64,000 bases of DNA from NCBI RefSeq assembly GCF_947503875.1, contig NZ_CANNFH010000008.1:1-64000 (forward strand), read 5' to 3'. The position numbers were made by a program, and so were the translations under genes. The stretch comes from an uncultured Polaribacter sp. GTDB taxonomy: Bacteria; Bacteroidota; Bacteroidia; Flavobacteriales; Flavobacteriaceae. The stretch's first letter is position 1. Each line of letters begins with the position of its first letter. Of the stretch, positions 37,596-47,151 are shown piece by piece. A model generated the notes under the pieces. That model made no database searches. It worked only from the letters and a program-made list of their open reading frames with translations, and was not told where the DNA came from.

Positions 37596-38492
37596 TTATT
37601 CAGCCACCAAATATAACACTATTCTATCATACAAATCTTTTGGAAAGTCTTGTATATTTGTTAATTCTTTTATGTTTTGAAGCTCTGCAACCTCATCTCT
37701 GTAATCGAAAATCTTTTTGCAAAGCTCGTAATCTATATACGGATTTTTAAGTAATTCTTTGAATGTTACTGTGTTTACATTAACTTTTTTAATAGTTGGC
37801 TTTTCTACTATTTGAAACTTTTGCAGTACTTTATCTGCAACCTCTCTATCCAATCCCCATACCTCATACAACTGTTTTCTGTATGAAAAACCTTGTAATT
37901 TAGAACGATACTTAATAATTCTTTTGGAGAATGCCTCTCCTATTCCTTTTATAGTTTGTAGGTCTTTTGCAGTTGCCTTATTTAAATCTACAGTAGAAAC
38001 CGCTGTTTCCTTTTTCTTATAATTCGTTTTGTTACCAATTTTTATTGAATTAACTGCTTTTTTCTGGATGCGATTGACAACCCATTCTGGAAATTTAAAA
38101 AAAGGAGAAATTTTATTTAAAAGCGAATCTGATACCTTAGTTACTTGTTGAAATTCTTCTTTTGAATTGACAAACTTATTCGTTTTTCTAAAGGAAAGCA
38201 ATCTATCTATTTCTTTTAAAGACATGCCTAATTGTTCTCCTTTGTAATCTGTAATATAATTAGGGTTGAAAGGATACGTTTTTGGCTTTCTATTTTCTTT
38301 TTCAATCTTTTTTAAGCTATCAATTTGCTTTTGGAATGCTAAAACCTCTGCATTATTAACATCTATAATTTCTTTAGTTGAAAAAACATCAAAAGCAATA
38401 ATTATTTGAAAAAGTAGAATGAGTACTATTAAAACAAAAATCCCATTTCTTTGGCTTTTATTATACCAGAAATGGGATTTAAATAGATTCAT
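37596..38492 (-). CDS. Membrane-anchored helix-hairpin-helix protein (ComEA-like repeats)
   Basis: A 298-residue protein with one N-terminal membrane span (about 17-35, GIFVLIVLILLFQIIIAF) and a mostly outward C-terminal part carrying about three helix-hairpin-helix units: TDYKGEQLGMSLKEIDRLLS, VDLNKATAKDLQTIKGIGEA near 168, and VNVNTVTFKELLKNPYID near 238. ComEA uses such units to bind incoming DNA; DNA binding here is inferred from the family. The first codons contain a perfect 13-bp inverted repeat that looks like the terminator of the upstream AGCS gene, only 8 bp away. Confidence 0.85.
   Translation of the reverse strand: MNLFKSHFWYNKSQRNGIFVLIVLILLFQIIIAFDVFSTKEIIDVNNAEVLAFQKQIDSLKKIEKENRKPKTYPFNPNYITDYKGEQLGMSLKEIDRLLSFRKTNKFVNSKEEFQQVTKVSDSLLNKISPFFKFPEWVVNRIQKKAVNSIKIGNKTNYKKKETAVSTVDLNKATAKDLQTIKGIGEAFSKRIIKYRSKLQGFSYRKQLYEVWGLDREVADKVLQKFQIVEKPTIKKVNVNTVTFKELLKNPYIDYELCKKIFDYRDEVAELQNIKELTNIQDFPKDLYDRIVLYLVAE
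38438..38480 (-). terminator. Terminator-like hairpin inside the start of the HhH gene
   Basis: AAATCCCATTTCT (38438-38450) and its perfect complement (38468-38480) flank a 17-base loop. In the minus direction the stem ends ATTTTTGTTTT, like an intrinsic terminator. It begins 21 nt after the AGCS stop codon yet is within codons 5-19 of the HhH gene. Confidence 0.65.
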
Positions 38493-38500
38493 ATTTGTTT

Positions 38501-40102
38501 TTATGCGTTTGAAGTTTCTTCTGCGCCTGTTTTTATAGCATTCATATACCTCTTTAATTCTTGTTTTACTTTTGGCGCTAACAAGATTAAACCAATCATG
38601 TTAGGAACCATCATTGCAAAAACCATTGCATCTGAAAAACCAATTACAGAGCCTAAACTAGCTGCTGCACCAATTACAACAAATACACAAAAGATTACTT
38701 TATAAGCATATTCCATCTTTTTAGATCTACCAAATAAATAAGACCAACCTTGAAAACCATAATAAGACCAAGAAATCATAGAACTAAATGCAAATAAAAC
38801 TACTGCTATTGTTAACACATAAGGAAACCAAGAAATTGCAGATTCAAAAGCACCTGAAGTTAATAAAATTGCTTGAGCATCGTTTAAAGAAGCATTTTCT
38901 GCGGTTACATTTCCTGTAATAATTAAAACTAAAGCTGTCATAGTACAAACTACAACTGTATCTATAAAAGGTTCCAATAAAGCAACCATACCTTCACTTG
39001 CTGCATATTTAGTTTTTACTGCAGAATGTGCAATAGACGCAGAACCAATACCTGCTTCATTTGAGAAAGCTGCTCTTCTAAAACCTTGTATCATTACTCC
39101 AATAGCACCACCTGCAATTCCTTCTGGACTAAATGCTCCATTAAAAATCTGCACAAATGCATCACCAATCATATTATAATTAAAGAAAATTACATATAAA
39201 GAAGCTGCCACATAAATAGCTACCATAAAAGGCACAATTTTATCTGTTACTTTGGCAATTTTCTTGATTCCTCCAATAATTACAATTCCTACTAAAAAGG
39301 CCATTACTAAACCAAATAACCAACCTTTACCAGCTAAAAAAGATGCTGAACCTCCTGTAATATTTTGAACCAATTGAAAAGCTTGGTTTACCTGAAACAT
39401 GTTTCCACCTCCAAAAGAACCACCAACAACAAAAATTGCGAATAATACAGCTAAAACTTTACCTAAGGTTTTATTTTTAAGACCTTTTGTTAAGTAGTAC
39501 ATTGGTCCACCATAAACAGTTCCGTCTGCTTCTATATCTCTATATTTTACACCTAAAGTACATTCTACAAATTTTGATGCCATTCCTAAAAAACCAGCAA
39601 CAATCATCCAAAAAGTAGCTCCTGCACCACCAACTGAAACTGCAATTGCAACTCCTGCAATATTACCCAAACCAACAGTTGCAGATAAAGCTGCAGTTAA
39701 TGCCTGAAAGTGAGAAACTTCTCCTTCATGCCCTTCTACCCTTATTGTATCTGGATTATCATCTTCATCTGTAAATTTAGATTTTTGAATTTCTACTTTA
39801 TGATCTTCCCTCCCTTCTAAATCGTCATACTTACCTCTAACAATATTTATGGATGTAAAAAAACCTTTAAAATTTATAAAATTAAAATAAACGGTAAAAT
39901 ATAGGGCTCCTAATATTAGTGGAAATAAAACCCAATAAATACTAATTGTATCTGTAAAAGGAATTTGATAAAAAATAAAATCTACAAACCATCCTGTTGC
40001 GCTTCCAAAAGCTTCATCAATTTTTTGATCTAAGCCTTTTTCTTGGGCAAATGTTAAAAATGGAATTGTTGAAAATAAAAATGCTAAGAGTTTTTTCTTC
40101 AT
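38501..40102 (-). CDS. Alanine/glycine:cation symporter (AGCS family)
   Basis: Sodium- or proton-coupled amino-acid importer of the AgcS/DagA family, 533 residues with about eleven helices. Signature segments are ALTAALSATVGLGNIAGVAI near 132, GAGATFWMIVAGFLGMASKF, and GFRRAAFSNEAGIGSASIAH near 345. Two additions are visible: a signal-peptide-like start (LAFLFSTIPFLTFAQ) ahead of an extra segment of about 40 residues, and a charged loop (about 88-125, rich in Asp, Glu and Lys) between the first helices. It is probably the first gene of a unit with the HhH and acyl-CoA dehydrogenase genes. Confidence 0.92.
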   Translation of the reverse strand: MKKKLLAFLFSTIPFLTFAQEKGLDQKIDEAFGSATGWFVDFIFYQIPFTDTISIYWVLFPLILGALYFTVYFNFINFKGFFTSINIVRGKYDDLEGREDHKVEIQKSKFTDEDDNPDTIRVEGHEGEVSHFQALTAALSATVGLGNIAGVAIAVSVGGAGATFWMIVAGFLGMASKFVECTLGVKYRDIEADGTVYGGPMYYLTKGLKNKTLGKVLAVLFAIFVVGGSFGGGNMFQVNQAFQLVQNITGGSASFLAGKGWLFGLVMAFLVGIVIIGGIKKIAKVTDKIVPFMVAIYVAASLYVIFFNYNMIGDAFVQIFNGAFSPEGIAGGAIGVMIQGFRRAAFSNEAGIGSASIAHSAVKTKYAASEGMVALLEPFIDTVVVCTMTALVLIITGNVTAENASLNDAQAILLTSGAFESAISWFPYVLTIAVVLFAFSSMISWSYYGFQGWSYLFGRSKKMEYAYKVIFCVFVVIGAAASLGSVIGFSDAMVFAMMVPNMIGLILLAPKVKQELKRYMNAIKTGAEETSNA

Positions 40103-40306
40103 AATTGATTCTTGTTCGTTTATAATAATTAACTCGCAATATCATAAAAAAATGCGCTTTTAACAAGTTTTAGTAGTTAAATGTATTTTTATGATAATCT
40201 TATTTGAGCCAATAGTTTGTAATTTACTTTTTATTCAATTCAAAATAAAGAAAACCTACTTATCTATTGTACACCTGTATACCATTAACAAACAATATTT
40301 GAGCAA

Positions 40307-40330
40307 AAACAACAAAACTCTTTGTTGTTT
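40307..40330 (-). terminator. Terminator of the K+ channel gene
   Basis: AAACAACAAA (40307-40316) and TTTGTTGTTT (40321-40330) pair around ACTC. The minus-strand product ends in U5. It lies 9 bp past the channel stop codon. Confidence 0.75.
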
Positions 40331-40338
40331 AGAAGAAA

Positions 40339-41337
40339 CTAAAACAACTCCCTTAATTTAAAAATTTGTTCAGGCCTACCTAAAACTATTAATTGAGAGC
40401 CTTCTATTAATTTTATATCTGCTTCTGGATTAATTACATAATCTTTATCTGGGTTTCTAAATCCAATAACAGTACAACCTGTTTGCCTTCTTAAATCTAA
40501 ATCTAAAATAGTTTTGTTTATGTATTTTTTGGGCAAATCATTTACAGCAATTTCTTCTAAATTAGCAGTGGTTTCGCCTTCTATGGTTAATCTATCTACA
40601 AACTCTATAACATCTGGTGTTGTAACTAAAGATGCCATATGATCGCCACCTAATTTGTCTGGCATAATTACGTTACTTGCTCCTGCAAATTTTAATTTCT
40701 TATAGGAAGACTCATTTGCAGCTCTGCTTATAATTGTACAGCTACTGTTTAATTGACTGGCGGTTAACACAACAAATAAATTATCTGCGTCTGATGGTAA
40801 AGCTGTAATTAAGTAAGCGGCGTTTGCTATACCTGCTTTTAATAAAGTTTCATCTAAAGTAGCATCACCTTCAATATTTAAAATACTTGAAGCATCTAAA
40901 TAATCTATAATTTTTTTATTCTTTTCTACCACAACAAAATTTTTATTGTAATTTCCCAATTTTAAAATAGCTTGTTTACCATTTCTACCATAACCGCAAA
41001 CAATGGTATGCCCCTTTAAATGTCCTATTTGCTTTTCCACTTTTCTGTGTTTAAAATGTTCAAATAACTTACCACTTACCAAATATTCTGAAAATGCAGA
41101 AACTGCATAACCAAAAACAGTAATACTTGTTAAAATTAATAGTATTGTAAATATTTTTTCTTCGGGAGAAAAAGGTTCTAGCTCCCCAAAACCTACTGTA
41201 GTAACCGTAATAACTGTCATGTACAACGCATCTACAAAGTTGTAGTGAGATAAATACATGTAACCCAAAGTACCAAAAGCAATTATACCAACTACTAAAA
41301 AGGTAATTATATTTATTTTAGATTTTAAAAATGCCAT
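40339..41337 (-). CDS. Two-helix potassium channel with RCK (TrkA-N/TrkA-C) domains
   Basis: A 332-residue channel subunit. Two membrane helices (about 11-30 and 62-86) flank a pore loop with selectivity filter TVTTVGFGELEPFS. The cytoplasmic RCK domain starts with the nucleotide-binding VVCGYGRNGKQAI (about 113) and ILNIEGDATLDETLLKAGI, and a TrkA-C domain (about 245-332) follows. The architecture is that of MthK-like or Kch channels gated by ligands. It follows the PspC gene by 3 bp, so the two form one unit. Confidence 0.92.
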   Translation of the reverse strand: MAFLKSKINIITFLVVGIIAFGTLGYMYLSHYNFVDALYMTVITVTTVGFGELEPFSPEEKIFTILLILTSITVFGYAVSAFSEYLVSGKLFEHFKHRKVEKQIGHLKGHTIVCGYGRNGKQAILKLGNYNKNFVVVEKNKKIIDYLDASSILNIEGDATLDETLLKAGIANAAYLITALPSDADNLFVVLTASQLNSSCTIISRAANESSYKKLKFAGASNVIMPDKLGGDHMASLVTTPDVIEFVDRLTIEGETTANLEEIAVNDLPKKYINKTILDLDLRRQTGCTVIGFRNPDKDYVINPEADIKLIEGSQLIVLGRPEQIFKLRELF

Positions 41338-41340
41338 AAA

Positions 41341-41577
41341 TTACAAATCGAAAACAGAACTTCTTTTGGTATAAATCATATCTTTTAACTTCATTGCAAA
41401 GGCAAAAGTTAAATAAAAACCGAAGGAAAGACCTACTGTAAAAAAGGTTACATAAATAAAGTAAATACGCACATTTTTTGCTCGCATTCCTAAACGATCT
41501 GCCAATCTTTGAAAAAAGCCAAAGCCATGCCTTTCAAAAAAATGGCGAATAATATGTATTGTTTTTTTTGTTTTCAT
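41341..41577 (-). CDS. PspC-domain small membrane protein
   Basis: A 78-residue protein: a basic N-terminal part (HIIRHFFERHGFGFFQRLAD), the PspC-like segment LADRLGMRAKNVRIYFIYVT and one hydrophobic span (about 41-65, FFTVGLSFGFYLTFAFAM), ending in a short charged tail. PspC proteins in enterobacteria sense membrane stress, but no pspA/pspB partner is present. In Bacteroidota such short versions often precede a channel gene, as here. A role in channel or envelope function is only inferred. Confidence 0.78.
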   Translation of the reverse strand: MKTKKTIHIIRHFFERHGFGFFQRLADRLGMRAKNVRIYFIYVTFFTVGLSFGFYLTFAFAMKLKDMIYTKRSSVFDL

Positions 41578-41680
41578 TTAATTAGGCAAGATACTATTTT
41601 ATCATTTGTTTTTAAATGATTTTTTTAAGGAATTCTAAAAACTTCATCCTAAGAAAACCTTAACAATAATCGCTTTTAGA

Positions 41681-41716
41681 TTTGTTCTTTATTTACATTA
41701 GTATTGATTAACTTTG
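41681..41716 (+). promoter_or_regulatory. uvrA promoter
   Basis: TTTG at 41681-41684 and TAACTTTG at 41709-41716 (24 bp apart, one over the usual maximum). The -7 box is 23 bp before the start codon, the same geometry as at aroC. The gap 41578-41739 also serves the divergent pspC gene, for which no clear box is seen. Confidence 0.5.
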
Positions 41717-41739
41717 CTTTTTTCCTAAAATAAGTACGT

Positions 41740-44559
41740 TTGAAAGATCAAGAATTTATTGAAGTTTACGGAGCAAGAGCTCATAATTTAAAAAATATTG
41801 ATGTTAAAATACCGCGTGAAAAGCTTGTAGTAATTACAGGTTTAAGCGGAAGCGGAAAATCTTCTTTAGCTTTTGACACCATTTATGCTGAAGGACAAAG
41901 GCGTTATATAGAAACTTTTTCTGCATACGCGAGACAATTTTTAGGTGGTTTAGAAAGACCAGATGTAGATAAAATTGATGGCCTTTCTCCTGTAATCTCC
42001 ATAGAACAAAAAACAACAAATAAAAGTCCGCGTTCTACTGTTGGTACCATAACAGAAATTTACGATTTTTTACGATTACTTTTTGCAAGAGCTGGCGATG
42101 CTTATTCTTACAATACCAACCAAAAAATGGTTAGTTATTCTGATGAGCAAATAAAAGAATTGATTCTAAAAGATTTTGACGGAAAAAAAATAGCAGTTTT
42201 AGCGCCTTTAATTAAATCTAGAAAAGGGCATTATAGAGAACTTTTCGAACAAATTTCTAAACAAGGCTTTATTAGAGTTAGGGTTGATGGAGAAATTAGA
42301 GAGATTGAAAAAGGCATGAAGCTAGACCGTTACAAAACTCATGATATTGAGGTTGTAATTGATAGATTAGTAGTGAACCAATCTATAGAAAAACGTTTAG
42401 ATGAAACTATAAAAACAGCATTATATTCTGGCAATAACATTATGATGGTTATTGGCTTAGAAGATAACGAACCAAGATATTTTAGTAGGGAATTGATGTG
42501 CCCAACAACAGGAATTGCATATCCAAATCCAGAGCCTAATACGTTTTCTTTTAACTCGCCAAAAGGTGCTTGCGATTCTTGTAATGGTTTAGGAATTACG
42601 AATGAAATTAACTTGAAAAAGGTAATTCCAGATGATGCGATTTCTATTAAAAAAGGAGGAATTATTCCTTTAGGTGAACAAAAAAATAGTTGGATTTTTA
42701 AACAAATTCAGAATATTGCAGAACGTTACAAATTTAAATTAACAGATGCCATTAAAGACATTCCAAAAGAAGCGCTAGATATTATATTAAATGGCGGTAA
42801 CGAATCTTTTGAAATTGAATCTAAAGCAGCTGGTGTTCGTAGAAATTACAAAATAGATTTTGAAGGAATTATTGCTTTTATAAATGGGCAATATGACAAT
42901 GCAGAAAGTACTTCTATAAAACGTTGGGCAAAAAACTTTATGGACGAAGTAAGTTGTTCTTCTTGCCAAGGAAATCGTTTAAAAAGAGAAGCACTTCATT
43001 TTAAAATTACCGATAAAAACATTAGCGATTTAGCACAAATGGATGTTGCTGAATTGGCAAAATGGTTTCAAAATATTGAAAAAGAATTATCTGAAAAACA
43101 GCAAACCATTGCCAAAGAAATTTTAAAAGAAATAAGAACTAGAATTCAGTTTTTATTAGATGTAGGTTTAGATTATTTAACTTTAGACAGAACATCAAAA
43201 TCTCTTTCTGGTGGTGAGGCACAACGAATTCGATTGGCAACACAAATTGGCTCTCAATTAGTGGGCGTTTTATATATTTTAGATGAACCTAGTATTGGTT
43301 TACATCAAAGAGATAATGAAAAACTTATAGATTCTTTAGTAAAATTAAGAGACGTTGGTAATTCTGTTTTAGTGGTAGAACATGACCAAGATATGATAGA
43401 AAAAGCCGATTTTGTTTTTGATATTGGTCCTGGAGCAGGAAAACATGGTGGAGAAATTATTTCTGCAGGTACTTTTGCAGAACTTAAAAAGCAGCGCACA
43501 TTAACTTCAGATTATATTACAGGGAAAAAGAAAATTGCAGTTCCAGAAAAAAGACGCGAAGGCAATGGAAAAACCATCAAACTTAAAGGTGCTTCTGGTA
43601 ACAATTTAAAAAATGTTTCTGTAGAATTTCCTTTAGGAAAAATGATTTGTGTTACAGGCGTTTCTGGAAGTGGAAAATCTACTTTAATAAACGAGACCTT
43701 ATACCCTATTTTAAACGCACACATTTACAGAGGTGTTAAAAAACCAATGCCTTATAAAAAAATTGAAGGTTTAGAACATGTAGATAAGGTGATTGATATA
43801 GATCAATCTCCTATTGGAAGAACACCACGTTCTAACCCTGCAACCTACACCAAAACTTTTGATGAAATTAGAAGTTTATTCGCAAAAACACCTGAAGCTG
43901 CCATTAGAGGTTACAAACCTGGTCGTTTTTCGTTTAACGTAAAAGGTGGTAGATGTGAAACTTGCCAAGGAGGTGGCGTGCGTGTTATTGAAATGAATTT
44001 TTTACCAGATGTACAAGTAGAATGTGAAACTTGCCAAGGCAAGCGTTTTAATAGAGAAACTTTAGAGATTCGTTACAAAGGAAAATCAATTTCTGATGTA
44101 TTAAACATGACTATTGAAGATGCTACCGATTTCTTTGAAATGATTCCAAAAATCCACAGAAAATTAAAAACTATTAAAGATGTAGGTTTGGGTTATATTA
44201 CACTTGGGCAACAATCTACAACACTTTCTGGTGGAGAAGCTCAACGTATAAAATTGGCATCAGAATTATCTAAAAGAGATACAGGTAATACTTTTTATAT
44301 TTTAGATGAACCTACAACTGGTCTTCATTTTGAAGACATTAGAGTTTTAATGGAAGTTTTAAACAAACTAGCAGACAAAGGAAATACTGTTTTAATTATA
44401 GAACACAATTTAGATGTTGTAAAATTAGCAGATTATATTATTGATGTTGGTATGGAAGGTGGTAAAAAAGGTGGAAAAATACTGACTAAAGGTACACCTG
44501 AACAAGTCGCAAAACACAGAACAAGTTATACTTCTAAATTTTTGAAGAAGTTGTTATAA
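41740..44559 (+). CDS. uvrA: Excinuclease ABC subunit A
   Basis: Damage-sensing ATPase of nucleotide excision repair, 939 residues. Two ABC modules are complete: Walker [17 protein letters not shown] near 31 and [13 protein letters not shown] near 645, with signatures [16 protein letters not shown] and [15 protein letters not shown]. The zinc sites read [18 protein letters not shown] and [21 protein letters not shown]. The start is a TTG at 41740, which matches the usual UvrA N-terminus ([15 protein letters not shown]). The last 86 bp are copied almost exactly at 45684-45769. UvrA complements the photolyases and AlkB coded elsewhere in the window. Confidence 0.98.
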   Translation: MKDQEFIEVYGARAHNLKNIDVKIPREKLVVITGLSGSGKSSLAFDTIYAEGQRRYIETFSAYARQFLGGLERPDVDKIDGLSPVISIEQKTTNKSPRSTVGTITEIYDFLRLLFARAGDAYSYNTNQKMVSYSDEQIKELILKDFDGKKIAVLAPLIKSRKGHYRELFEQISKQGFIRVRVDGEIREIEKGMKLDRYKTHDIEVVIDRLVVNQSIEKRLDETIKTALYSGNNIMMVIGLEDNEPRYFSRELMCPTTGIAYPNPEPNTFSFNSPKGACDSCNGLGITNEINLKKVIPDDAISIKKGGIIPLGEQKNSWIFKQIQNIAERYKFKLTDAIKDIPKEALDIILNGGNESFEIESKAAGVRRNYKIDFEGIIAFINGQYDNAESTSIKRWAKNFMDEVSCSSCQGNRLKREALHFKITDKNISDLAQMDVAELAKWFQNIEKELSEKQQTIAKEILKEIRTRIQFLLDVGLDYLTLDRTSKSLSGGEAQRIRLATQIGSQLVGVLYILDEPSIGLHQRDNEKLIDSLVKLRDVGNSVLVVEHDQDMIEKADFVFDIGPGAGKHGGEIISAGTFAELKKQRTLTSDYITGKKKIAVPEKRREGNGKTIKLKGASGNNLKNVSVEFPLGKMICVTGVSGSGKSTLINETLYPILNAHIYRGVKKPMPYKKIEGLEHVDKVIDIDQSPIGRTPRSNPATYTKTFDEIRSLFAKTPEAAIRGYKPGRFSFNVKGGRCETCQGGGVRVIEMNFLPDVQVECETCQGKRFNRETLEIRYKGKSISDVLNMTIEDATDFFEMIPKIHRKLKTIKDVGLGYITLGQQSTTLSGGEAQRIKLASELSKRDTGNTFYILDEPTTGLHFEDIRVLMEVLNKLADKGNTVLIIEHNLDVVKLADYIIDVGMEGGKKGGKILTKGTPEQVAKHRTSYTSKFLKKLL

Positions 44560-44565
44560 ATTAAA

Positions 44566-44607
44566 ATGAGTAGTAAAATCTAAATAACTTTACTACTCAT
44601 ATTTTTT
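44566..44607. terminator. uvrA terminator
   Basis: ATGAGTAGTAAA (44566-44577) pairs with TTTACTACTCAT (44589-44600), followed by ATTTTTTA. It lies 6 bp past the uvrA stop codon. Confidence 0.9.
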
Positions 44608-44755
44608 AATTAGTAATTAAATAAATTGTAAACGGTGCTGAACATTGGTTGAAATAATCTGGTAATTATTTAAAGTTAAGGCTTAACATTTCAATAATCC
44701 ATAATCAATATTGCTACACCAAACCAACCCAAAAATCTTCTACCTAACTTTCCTA

Positions 44756-45106
44756 CTAATTTAGGGGCTTTTTTGATGGTTTTAAACAAAGTATTAAATT
44801 AACTACTGGCAATAAAACAAACCAAATAGAAACACCAGCATCCCTGAGCCTCCTTACAGTAGCAGAAATTAAAGGAATAAAAATGATGATACTAATAAAA
44901 TCCCTCTGATCTCTAAACATTAGTCCACTAGGTTCTAAATTATTAACTTTTAAGTACCAAGATTCATAAATACCAAAAATTAAGGATAAAACTATAGAAT
45001 TTATAAATATTTGAAAAAACAAAAAATAAGTCCAAAATTCTTTTCTATTTGTAAAACCTTTAAAAACAAATGTATTACAAATTATTTTTTTTAAAATTTT
45101 TATCAT
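44756..45106 (-). CDS. DUF805 membrane protein
   Basis: A 116-residue integral membrane protein of the DUF805 family (YhaH/YhaI relatives), function unknown. I prefer the ATG at 45106 (MIKILKKIICNTFVFKGFTN) to one 51 bp upstream because family members start this close to the motif FxGFTNRKEFWTYFLFF. Hydrophobic spans lie at about 24-46 and 65-105, with the family motif VRRLRDAGVSIWFVLLP and a closing ILCLKPSKK. It is the only clear gene between the two copies of the uvrA tail, and its gene-poor surroundings suggest inserted DNA. Confidence 0.8.
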   Translation of the reverse strand: MIKILKKIICNTFVFKGFTNRKEFWTYFLFFQIFINSIVLSLIFGIYESWYLKVNNLEPSGLMFRDQRDFISIIIFIPLISATVRRLRDAGVSIWFVLLPVVNLILCLKPSKKPLN

Positions 45107-45683
45107 TAGCTTAAAATTATAAATACCACCCAAAACAATTTCTTGTAATACAGTCATTTATTACTACTTGAGGCCCTCCTGCCATAGATACAAATATAAT
45201 TTTCGGTGTATACCAAGTTTGAAATTGAGCATATGCAGGATGTTTTACGCCTTGTTAAGAACAATAATAAGGTAAATTTATTTTTTTTCATTTCTAAAAT
45301 TTAGTTTTGAGTTATAACTTCTTTTAAGCCTCTCAAAAATTAAATACTAAATTGCAATTTGATACAAAAAAAGAAAAAAACTAAAAAAAATCCAAAAAAA
45401 AGTTATCAGAAAAATTAATAATAATTATAAGAAAAACTAATAATTATAATGGTAAACAGATTTAACGTATTATGCTTCACTTACCAGTTCTACATTTTAA
45501 ATAATGCTAATTTTATTTAAAAAAGTCTTGATTTTGCCCTTAAGAAAAAAATTAAAAAAAGAAAAATGAGACAAATAGTCCCACTTTTAAAAAATAATAT
45601 ATGTTTTTTTTAAGTCACTAATATTCCTCTACAATTAAAATTGCAATTTGAAACAAAAAAATAAACTAAAAAAAATCCAAAGC

Positions 45684-45769
45684 GGAAAAATACTGACTAA
45701 AGGTACACCTGAACAAGTCGCAAAACACAGAACAAGTTATACTGCTAAATTTTTGAAGAAGTTGTTATA
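45684..45769 (+). repeat. Copy of the uvrA 3' end
   Basis: 85 of 86 bases are identical to 44473-44558, the last codons of uvrA, and the reading frame and stop position are kept (one Ser to Ala change). The matching segments are in the same orientation, 1,211 bp apart. There is no uvrA sequence upstream of it, so it is not a working gene. Confidence 0.95.
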
Positions 45770-45875
45770 GCAGCAATTAAAAAGTAGTTGTTAAATTACT
45801 AAAAACAGTAATCAAGAGCTTCTTTTTTTAAAAAAAAACAACTACCCAACAAAATAATTTTAGCCGTTTTAAGAT

Positions 45876-45977
45876 TTATTTATTTTTATTGTTTTTTTTA
45901 AAAAGCGAGTAAATGTAATAACAACACCATATTACCACAATCAATAAACAAATACCTTTACTATTATTATCTAACAT
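45876..45977 (-). CDS. Possible 33-residue single-span peptide
   Basis: ATG at 45977 opens a 33-codon frame with a polar start (MLDNNSKG), one hydrophobic stretch (ICLLIVVIWCCYYIYSLF) and a lysine/asparagine tail. The hydrophobic core and charged end would make a small membrane peptide. In AT-rich DNA such frames arise by chance, and no promoter or ribosome site is clear. Confidence 0.25.
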   Translation of the reverse strand: MLDNNSKGICLLIVVIWCCYYIYSLFKKNNKNK

Positions 45978-46401
45978 AATTAACCAATTTTAGTATTCTT
46001 ATAAGTAGTAGTATAACCTTAATTTGTTAGGCATCAAAAGCTACTCGAATCTAAACATGAATCATATCAGTAAGTATCAGTAAAAAACACCTTAGTTGTT
46101 TGGAAACAAGCACTTCATCAACACTAATTATCTCAAGCATACTACTTTACTCACATTTTTACTTTAATTTTTTGTAAGTAAAACGCTTTTATCTTGTCAA
46201 ACAAATATAAAATTTTGTTTTCTAATAACAATATAGTAGAAAAAATCAGCGTTAATAAACATTGTTTTCACTGTTTGAAACATCAAAATTTAAAAGATTT
46301 CTTAGAACCAAAAAACCTATAAACCTCTATTAAAAACTTATTAAAAAAGAACTAATTTAGACTTGAATTTTATATATTGACCAAAAGTAAAAACACTAAA
46401 A

Positions 46402-47109
46402 ATGACGAACGACGATAGAAAAATAAAAGAAAAACTACAGCCAAAAACTTGGAACGAAATAAAAACCAACGATTCTTGGGCCATATTTAAAATAATGGCA
46501 GAATTTGTAGATGGTTATGAAAGGCTGAGTAAAATTGGGCCTTGTGTTTCTATTTTTGGTTCTGCGAGAACAAAACCAGATCACCCTTATTACAAATTGG
46601 CAGAAGAAGTTGCTTTTCAATTAACCCAAAACGGTTATGGCGTTATTACTGGCGGTGGCCCAGGAATAATGGAAGCTGGTAATAAAGGTGCAAATAGAGG
46701 TAAAGGAATTTCTGTAGGTTTAAATATAGATTTACCTTTTGAACAGCATGACAATCCTTGGATAGATCCAGGTAAAAGTTTAGATTTCGATTACTTTTTT
46801 GTAAGAAAAGTAATGTTCGTAAAATACTCTCAAGGTTTTGTAGTTATGCCTGGTGGTTTTGGTACTATGGATGAACTTTTTGAAGCCATAACCTTAATTC
46901 AGACTCATAAAATTGGTCGTTTTCCAATTGTTCTTGTAGGTACAAAATTTTGGGGTGGCTTATTAGATTGGATAAAAAATACATTATTAGAAGAAGGCAA
47001 TATATCAGAAAAAGATTTAAACTTATTTAGACTAGTAGATACTGCTGAAGAGGCAGTAGAACACCTAAATAAATTTTATGCGAAATATCAATTAAAACCA
47101 AACTTCTAA
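46402..47109 (+). CDS. LOG-family nucleoside monophosphate phosphoribohydrolase
   Basis: A 235-residue Rossmann-fold protein of the LOG/TIGR00730 family. The signature GGGPGIMEAGNKGANRGKG near 90 and PGGFGTMDELFEA near 150 form the phosphoribose-binding and catalytic sites. Relatives release free bases from nucleoside 5'-monophosphates; cytokinin activation in plants is the best-known case, and PpnN of E. coli acts on purine nucleotides. Here the substrate is unknown. It precedes the M1-like barrel gene by 42 bp to its likely ATG, so the two may be co-transcribed. Confidence 0.9.
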   Translation: MTNDDRKIKEKLQPKTWNEIKTNDSWAIFKIMAEFVDGYERLSKIGPCVSIFGSARTKPDHPYYKLAEEVAFQLTQNGYGVITGGGPGIMEAGNKGANRGKGISVGLNIDLPFEQHDNPWIDPGKSLDFDYFFVRKVMFVKYSQGFVVMPGGFGTMDELFEAITLIQTHKIGRFPIVLVGTKFWGGLLDWIKNTLLEEGNISEKDLNLFRLVDTAEEAVEHLNKFYAKYQLKPNF

Positions 47110-47151
47110 AACATTTACACAACTACAATGCGTGTTTAATTGCTAAAATTA

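Larger units (their letters stand above)
45170..46401. other. Gene-poor stretch
   Basis: About 1.2 kb of very AT-rich DNA without a convincing full-size gene. It holds an A-rich motif in two copies (45350-45396 and 45639-45681, GCAATTTG then ACTAAAAAAAATCCAAA), the copied uvrA tail (45684-45769), a weak ATTACT/AGTAAT hairpin near 45795-45812 and a possible 33-residue reading frame. The last 400 bp before the LOG gene show nothing I can name. It looks like decayed or inserted DNA. Confidence 0.6.

Noticed and set aside
45117..45254. 45-codon open stretch with protein-like composition (VSMAGGPQVVINDC)
   Set aside because: It has no proper start and overlaps the upstream end of the DUF805 frame; possibly a gene remnant but no family could be named.
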